Assembly (NCBI GenBank): GCA_949825045.1
Contig: OX463820.1
Coordinates: 4,104,501 to 4,168,500, forward strand
Reading direction: 5' to 3'
Source: Argyresthia goedartella
Taxonomy: Eukaryota; Arthropoda; Insecta; Lepidoptera; Argyresthiidae
Length of the DNA: 64,000 bases
Part shown: piece by piece, positions 59,210 to 64,000 of the stretch
Position numbering within the stretch: the first letter of the stretch is position 1
Layout of the letters: every line of letters starts with the position of its first letter
Notes under the pieces: model-generated
The model's input: the letters and a program-made list of their open reading frames with translations, nothing else
Told to the model about the DNA's origin: nothing
Database searches by the model: none
Translations under genes and position numbers: made by a program

Positions 59210-60850
59210 ATAAAGAAAATCATTGACTACAACCGTAAATCTAAATTTTATGATTGGGCAACGTTTGGAATTCGTAAAAGTAGAGTTGTCTTTTATGACC
59301 TTTATGAACAAAAAACATATAACTTTGATAGAAAATTTCATGACTTTATGAAAAAATATTAAAAATATTTAAAGTTGGGTTTTATTACTACTAAAATTTT
59401 ACACATTAATAAAAATATACAAAATTCAAATAATATAATGGATAAACTGGCAAAGTCATAGCAAGGGACAATGATTTCTGCCTAAAGATAGGTGATGGTG
59501 TTAATAAATCCAACGCTGAGGTTGCTCGAGCTTTCGAAACATTCTTCACCAATGTACTTACTCCCGACAGAGCGTCTAAATTAATCTCCATATGAACCAC
59601 GGACTGTTAAAAAACAACATTGGGATATATCAGCCAAAGTCATTGGTTCAGTAACTATAGTATAGCCCCAAAGTTAGCTTATGTTTTCAATAAATGTGTT
59701 GACGATGAAGTTTTCCCAGACCTCAGGATGCTATCGGAGATTATTTGCGATCTGTCGAAGTCATTTGATTGTGTTGATCATGCTACTAATGAAATGAAAT
59801 CATTACGGAGTTCAAAATACATAGTTTGATCAAGTAAGAGCATACTTAAGCAAAATAATTCAAAAAGCAGAAGTCAACAGCGTTTAATCTGATGGATCGG
59901 GTGTAAAAATTGGCGTTTCACACGGTTCCATACTAGGCCCTTTCTTATTCCTGGTATATATTAACGATCTGCCTTTCATGGTGGAGAAATTGACTGACAT
60001 AGTGTTGTTTGCTGATGATACTTCCCTGGTCTTCAAAATTGAAAGACAAAAAGAAGATTTTTATGATGTTAATGATGACTAATGGTGAATGGGTCTTTAA
60101 CCTTGAATTGGTTCACAGTTAATAATTTAATGTTAAACGCTGGTAAAACCAAATGTATCAAATTCTCACTCCCAAATGTCAGCAAGTTGAGACCAGTCTA
60201 GTGTTAGACAGGAACACGTTAGAATAAGTAAATGATACGAAGTTTGTTGGAATAACCATTGATAGCAGATAAGAATTGCAGTGGGACTTTTAGGGGGAAT
60301 CAGCTCGTAAATCAAGTGTTGCGGCTACCCCGTTAAGAATATCAGACAAAACACGAATGTGGCTACATCTAGGCTAGTATATTTTAGCAACTTTCATAGT
60401 GTCATATCCTATGGTACCTTTTTGTGGGGGAAAGCAGCGGATAATCGAACTATTATTTTTTTACAGAAAAATGCTATCCGAGTAATTTATAATTTAAAAC
60501 GAACAGACTCCTTAGAGCTTTTTAAAGAAATTGACATTATAACTGTAGCAAGTTATTTTTTTTTCGAAAATATAATATATGTACTCAGGAAATTTACAAC
60601 ATTTTTAAAACTTAGCGATAGCTGTAAAGTTTACCAAAGAAATAATCACAGACTAGTTGCATCCCGGTTTAGACTCACGAAGGTTAACAATTCTTTCAAG
60701 GGTCAGTGCATTCTCTAGTACAATAAGAGATCCTTACCTATGGAGATCTTGAAATTGCAATTTAAAAAGCATGTTAAAGCGACTTTGTCAAAAATGGGAT
60801 ATTACAATGTTAAAGATTTGACTACCGCTCTGGGGCATTTCTGATGCAAA
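59210..60850 (+). pseudogene. Decayed Jockey-type LINE
   Basis: Plus-strand fragments in several frames: linker (KFYDWATFGIRKSRVVFYDL at 59230), EVARAFETFFTNVLTPDR, then HGSILGPFLFLVYINDLPF and the FADDTSLVF active site at 59930-60040, and RLVYFSNFHSVISYGTFLWG with IFLQKNAIRVIYNLKRTD in 60359-60718. Many stops and frameshifts. Same family type as 24793-25763. Intronic position. Confidence 0.8.
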
Positions 60851-61412
60851 GGATCTCCCTGGCGGTGCAGCGGGGAGATGCTGCAAGCGTCATGGGAACC
60901 TTAGCCTCGGTAATGTCCCCGGGTGGTTTATTCGCGTAGTTGTTTCTTTTTGTGTTTTTATTTTATTTTTAATTTATATATGTATAATAATAATGTCAAC
61001 AATAAAATTCAATCGTAAAAATAATGTTAAAGAAGTCATACTTAAATGATAGGACTGTATGAGGTTAATCTAGCTCAACACAGCCTTGCTGTTAATAATT
61101 TTGTTGTTATTTATTCATGCTTATTGATTATAACCATTAATATTGTAATATTTGTATTAGTTAAGCATAAACAATTTTTGAAAGAGATCTAAAAATCAAT
61201 CTGTGGGAGTTTCTACGCCCTTCTATTCCCAGAGTGGTCCAATGAAGAGAAGAGGCAAAAAATGAAGTACAGTATAAAGAAATTTGACTCTGACTTTACA
61301 GCTGTAATAAGAAGACCTTACCGGCAGTAAGGAACAGCCCTTACAGGTCAACTAGTATTCATTTATGAAATCTCAGTCTGAGGTCAATATAATCACTTCT
61401 CTTTCTCTTCAG

Positions 61413-61501
61413 AACCTAAGGACGATGAATGCAGCGAGGAGGCCATTGCGAAAAAAATCAAACTTCACCTTGCTGTTCAAAGTCTTATACGGAGTTATCA
61501 G
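61413..61501 (+). CDS. Next internal exon of the unidentified host gene
   Basis: CTTTCTCTTCAG acceptor and GTAAAA donor. It reads KPKDDECSEEAIAKK then IKLHLAVQSLIRSYQ, ends in phase 0, and has an amphipathic helical C-terminal part. Further exons must lie to the right of the window. The intron before it is about 2.55 kb and holds a decayed LINE. Confidence 0.5.
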
Positions 61502-61770
61502 GTAAAATTAACTTAAAATTGTCGTTGTGTCAGTCCCATATTTTTTATAAAGCATTGATTGCTCTTACTGCTATTTTTCTGACCGTGTTTCTGTTAAATA
61601 AATAAATATTAATATTATATTATATTAAATAAATATTATATTAAATATTATTATATTATTCTGAGTACGTAATGTTCATGACAGTTTACACACGCCTTGA
61701 GGTTAAGTTTAATTTAGTGAGTTTAAATTGAAAAATCACTTTGTTGACGGTCTTTGAATTTATAGATAAT

Positions 61771-62020
61771 TTATAGAATGGCCGAGTTGGCAGTGACCCT
61801 GCCTACGAAGCCTAGGGTCCTGGGTTCGAGTCCCGGTGGGGGCAAATATTTGTTTGATGAGAACGGATGTTTGTACCCTAGTCATGGTTGTTTATCTATC
61901 TAGGTATAATATTAATCTATATAAGTATATGTATAGTTGTCTAGTACCCAAGATACAGGGAATCCTAGTTTGGGGCTAGATCAATGTGTGTAAATAGTGT
62001 CCAAGGTATTATTATTTTTA
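61771..62020 (+). mobile_element. tRNA-derived SINE, copy 3
   Basis: A box TGGCCGAGTTGG at 61779-61790, B box GGTTCGAGTCC, the same body as the other two copies, and an ATTATTATTTTTATT tail. Nearly full length. Confidence 0.85.
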
Positions 62021-62027
62021 TTTCATA

Positions 62028-62340
62028 TGTATGTCACCGTTAGCTAACGTTTTTTGGTCGTTAGTTTACAAACTATCGATAAATTGTTTACTGTACCGTA
62101 CTATTTACGATATGACACGTTAGTTTATAGTAAAACCGTTAAATTATGAACTTTTAACTTGATTTGCAAACGAAATACCAAGGAAAACACTAAGAATAGA
62201 GAGGGCGAGCGCAGCGAAGCCCCCGAATAGTCTTCGTAAATTCTAAACCCTGTCGGTCTGGTTTACAATTTGTCGATAGTTTACAAACTAACGCGTTAGT
62301 TTATAAATTAACGGTTTTGTCAAGCTTACGGTGACATAAT
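62028..62340. mobile_element. MITE with TATGTCACCGT termini
   Basis: Left end TATGTCACCGTTAGCTAACG and right end (complement) TATGTCACCGTAAGCTTGAC; inner arms GTTAGTTTACAAACTATCGA and its inverse. About 310 bp, no ORF. It lies directly behind the SINE tail. Confidence 0.7.
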
Positions 62341-62450
62341 ATAGATCTACAGTAATGAAACTTTTGACTTTGACTTTGACCCAAAATGTTCGAAAGAATA
62401 ATTGAGGAGTCTAGAAGCAAACATGCCACTGTCCTTATGGATTCCATATG

Positions 62451-62542
62451 GAACATCTACAGGTTGCATTTCTGGACCGATGATATTTTGTGAATAGAAC
62501 ATCTACAGGTTGCATTTCTGGACCGATGATATTTTGTGAATA
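62451..62542. repeat. Tandem duplication, 2 x 46 bp
   Basis: The unit beginning GAACATCTACAGGTTGCATT occurs at 62451-62496 and 62497-62542 with no visible difference. Confidence 0.9.
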
Positions 62543-62735
62543 GGTTCAATAATTACATAGATTTTTTCTGTTCAGTTTTTCGTTTTTTTTTCCTTCAAAA
62601 TGTGTAAAAAAACGCTACAGCACAAACGGTTTGACAGACTTGAATAAATAAGGTTTTGTTTGATTAGTGGGGACGTGAAATTAACATAGTGTTAGGAGGC
62701 CTATGGTGTCTGTCTTTTAAAAAAAAAAACTACAA

Positions 62736-62990
62736 TGTTCGCCTAACTAGTTTTATTGTCTTTTGACAAATCTTACAAGATCACTACGACACAACTTTTA
62801 TAACTTCTTGAAAGTGGAGGCGACCGCTCCTCGCAATTGAACAATTCTAACTGACTAAAAAAAAAATATTATTCAAGTAAATGGCAGGTAACCAAAGGGC
62901 TGACTCTGCAATAGAATATCATGGAAATATACACGTTACAAGGTGATCTGCTTGTTTAGCTTTTATTACAAAGAAAACAGGGTTATAACA
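62736..62990 (-). repeat. Probable 3' LTR of an errantivirus-like element
   Basis: On the minus strand, GGGGGAGC (62998-62991, polypurine tract) is followed by TGTTATAACCCTG and the segment ends GGCGAACA at 62736, giving TG...CA ends and 255 bp. A TTATAAAAG box and an AATAAAA signal lie inside at plausible U3/R positions. The 5' partner is outside the window. Confidence 0.6.
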
Positions 62991-63166
62991 GCTCCCCCAT
63001 TTTGACGAAGCTTCATCCCTAAGAATGAAGCGAAGTAAATACATGATAATGATAATAATGAAGAAAGATAAATAAGCAGATAACCGATTTGATTTCAAGA
63101 AGTCATTTTACAATACATGGGAAAATTGAGAAAATGTTATTATACTTAGTTTAGCATCTTATCAAA

Positions 63167-64000
63167 CTAAAAGTTAAGGTTCCTTCTGGATGGATGTTTA
63201 TATTCTAATTTAAAACTTGTATGAGGGGCTGGTAAAGATTTGATTGACCTCTTCTCATCTTCGGATGAGGAGACATCAGTCATTTCTATGGAGTTGGTAA
63301 TATTAGAGTTATGTTTCACCATCTTTTTGTTGTGGCATTGATTAAAAATCTGTATACAACATCCAGAATCCGGTTTAATGTTCCGGTACCTATAACATTT
63401 ATACAGTTTGTATCCTATAAATAAAAACATCAAAATAATCAAAACATAAGTAAACGTTGAATAGTATTGAGCATATCTTATAAAGTGTGACTCTGACTGT
63501 AATTTATTTATTTCATTTTCCAAATTATCTAGGTGGTGAGATGCGTATTTCAAGGACTCTAAGTTAATTTTGCTCAAATTGATAGGGGTTAAATGAGGTA
63601 AGGTTTTGTTAAACACTTCTTTCTTACAACAGTCATCTTGTGTAATATCGAAAGTTATATCTAGAGGAGACTTAATTATATTAGTATAAGAATTACTTGG
63701 CATGAGTTGGATAGTCCTTGAAAATCCAATACATTCTTCAGTTAGTTTAACTATACCAGTTCCTATGATAGAATAGTCGACAATATCGTCGTGACATTTT
63801 ATAGTAAGTTTGCTAGGATCGGACTGTACATAAATCCATCTATTATTACTAAGCTTTTGCCAAATATCTATCTGGCCTATGAGTAGTTTTGAAAAACATT
63901 GGGAAGGTAGTGATAATGTCACTTCCGTAAGGAGCTTAGATTCACAGTTAGGGTTACCTAAGCTAGAAAATATTGAAACTAGTTCACATATAGAATAATT
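63167..64000 (-). CDS. env: Errantivirus-type envelope protein, C-terminal part
   Basis: The frame is open to the right edge, so only the C-terminal 278 residues are visible. Features: GQIDIWQKL..RWIYV, LTIKC, spaced cysteines, a predicted helix LDNLENEINKLQ, one membrane-spanning segment around YYSTFTYVLIILMFLFIG (about 90-110 residues before the end) and a cytoplasmic tail with a Ser/Glu-rich patch. This layout is that of the env of gypsy-type insect endogenous retroviruses, related to the baculovirus F fusion protein. It would mediate membrane fusion. There is no stop in the visible part; whether the rest is intact cannot be judged. A 175-bp gap separates it from the LTR. Confidence 0.75.
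   Translation of the reverse strand, partial: NYSICELVSIFSSLGNPNCESKLLTEVTLSLPSQCFSKLLIGQIDIWQKLSNNRWIYVQSDPSKLTIKCHDDIVDYSIIGTGIVKLTEECIGFSRTIQLMPSNSYTNIIKSPLDITFDITQDDCCKKEVFNKTLPHLTPINLSKINLESLKYASHHLDNLENEINKLQSESHFIRYAQYYSTFTYVLIILMFLFIGYKLYKCYRYRNIKPDSGCCIQIFNQCHNKKMVKHNSNITNSIEMTDVSSSEDEKRSIKSLPAPHTSFKLEYKHPSRRNLNF

Noticed and set aside
1..64000. CRISPR arrays, bacterial operons, rRNA genes, intact tRNA genes
   Set aside because: None seen. The only tRNA-like sequences are SINE heads and the gypsy A relic.

Overview
The window is eukaryotic, very probably from a moth or butterfly (Lepidoptera). It has spliced genes with GT-AG introns, almost no uninterrupted host coding sequence, and a dense nest of transposable elements of types common in that order: maT mariner, Kabuki/CsRn1-like gypsy, BEL/Pao, DIRS, Transib, RTE, Jockey and LOA LINEs, tRNA-derived SINEs, and an insect endogenous-retrovirus env. 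All family assignments come from reading motifs by eye; no database search was possible.

Layout. 1-4.5 kb: decayed RTE and CR1/L2-like LINEs. 3.6-14.9 kb: three exons of a small secreted-protein gene on the minus strand (DM8/DUF1091-like). Its last visible intron, about 10.8 kb, is filled with a Transib (RAG1-related) transposon at 6288-14106. The Transib has RSS-heptamer-like ends and is itself invaded by a Jockey LINE, a deleted gypsy with tandem LTRs and a maT mariner. 15-17.8 kb: SINE, MITE and a polypyrimidine tract. 17.868-23.866 kb: a full-length LOA-like LINE with both ORFs open and a perfect 13-bp target-site duplication. 24.3-31.3 kb: fragments of RTE, Jockey and maT around a CsRn1/Kabuki-type gypsy. 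33.7-45.5 kb: a second copy of the tandem-LTR gypsy, with a young BEL/Pao element inserted in its pol gene (TSD AATTA). 46.0 kb: an isolated THAP-domain first exon. 48.05-58.08 kb: a two-exon IS630/Tc1/mariner transposase with DD82E (Sailor-like) spacing. It is split at its first catalytic motif by a 7.9-kb inverted-repeat element that carries a DIRS tyrosine-recombinase retroelement. 58.8-61.5 kb: two exons of an unidentified plus-strand host gene around a decayed LINE. 61.8-64 kb: SINE, MITE, and the 3' LTR plus env C-terminal part of an errantivirus-like element.

The genes do not form an operon or pathway. The nested order gives a relative chronology: host intron, then Transib, then gypsy and LINE; gypsy B, then BEL; Sailor, then the TIR element, then DIRS. 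The most noteworthy signals are the Transib with CACAGTG ends and unusually long inverted repeats, the shared LTR-tandem architecture of two gypsy copies, the DD82E transposase with its nested DIRS, and the intact LOA element.
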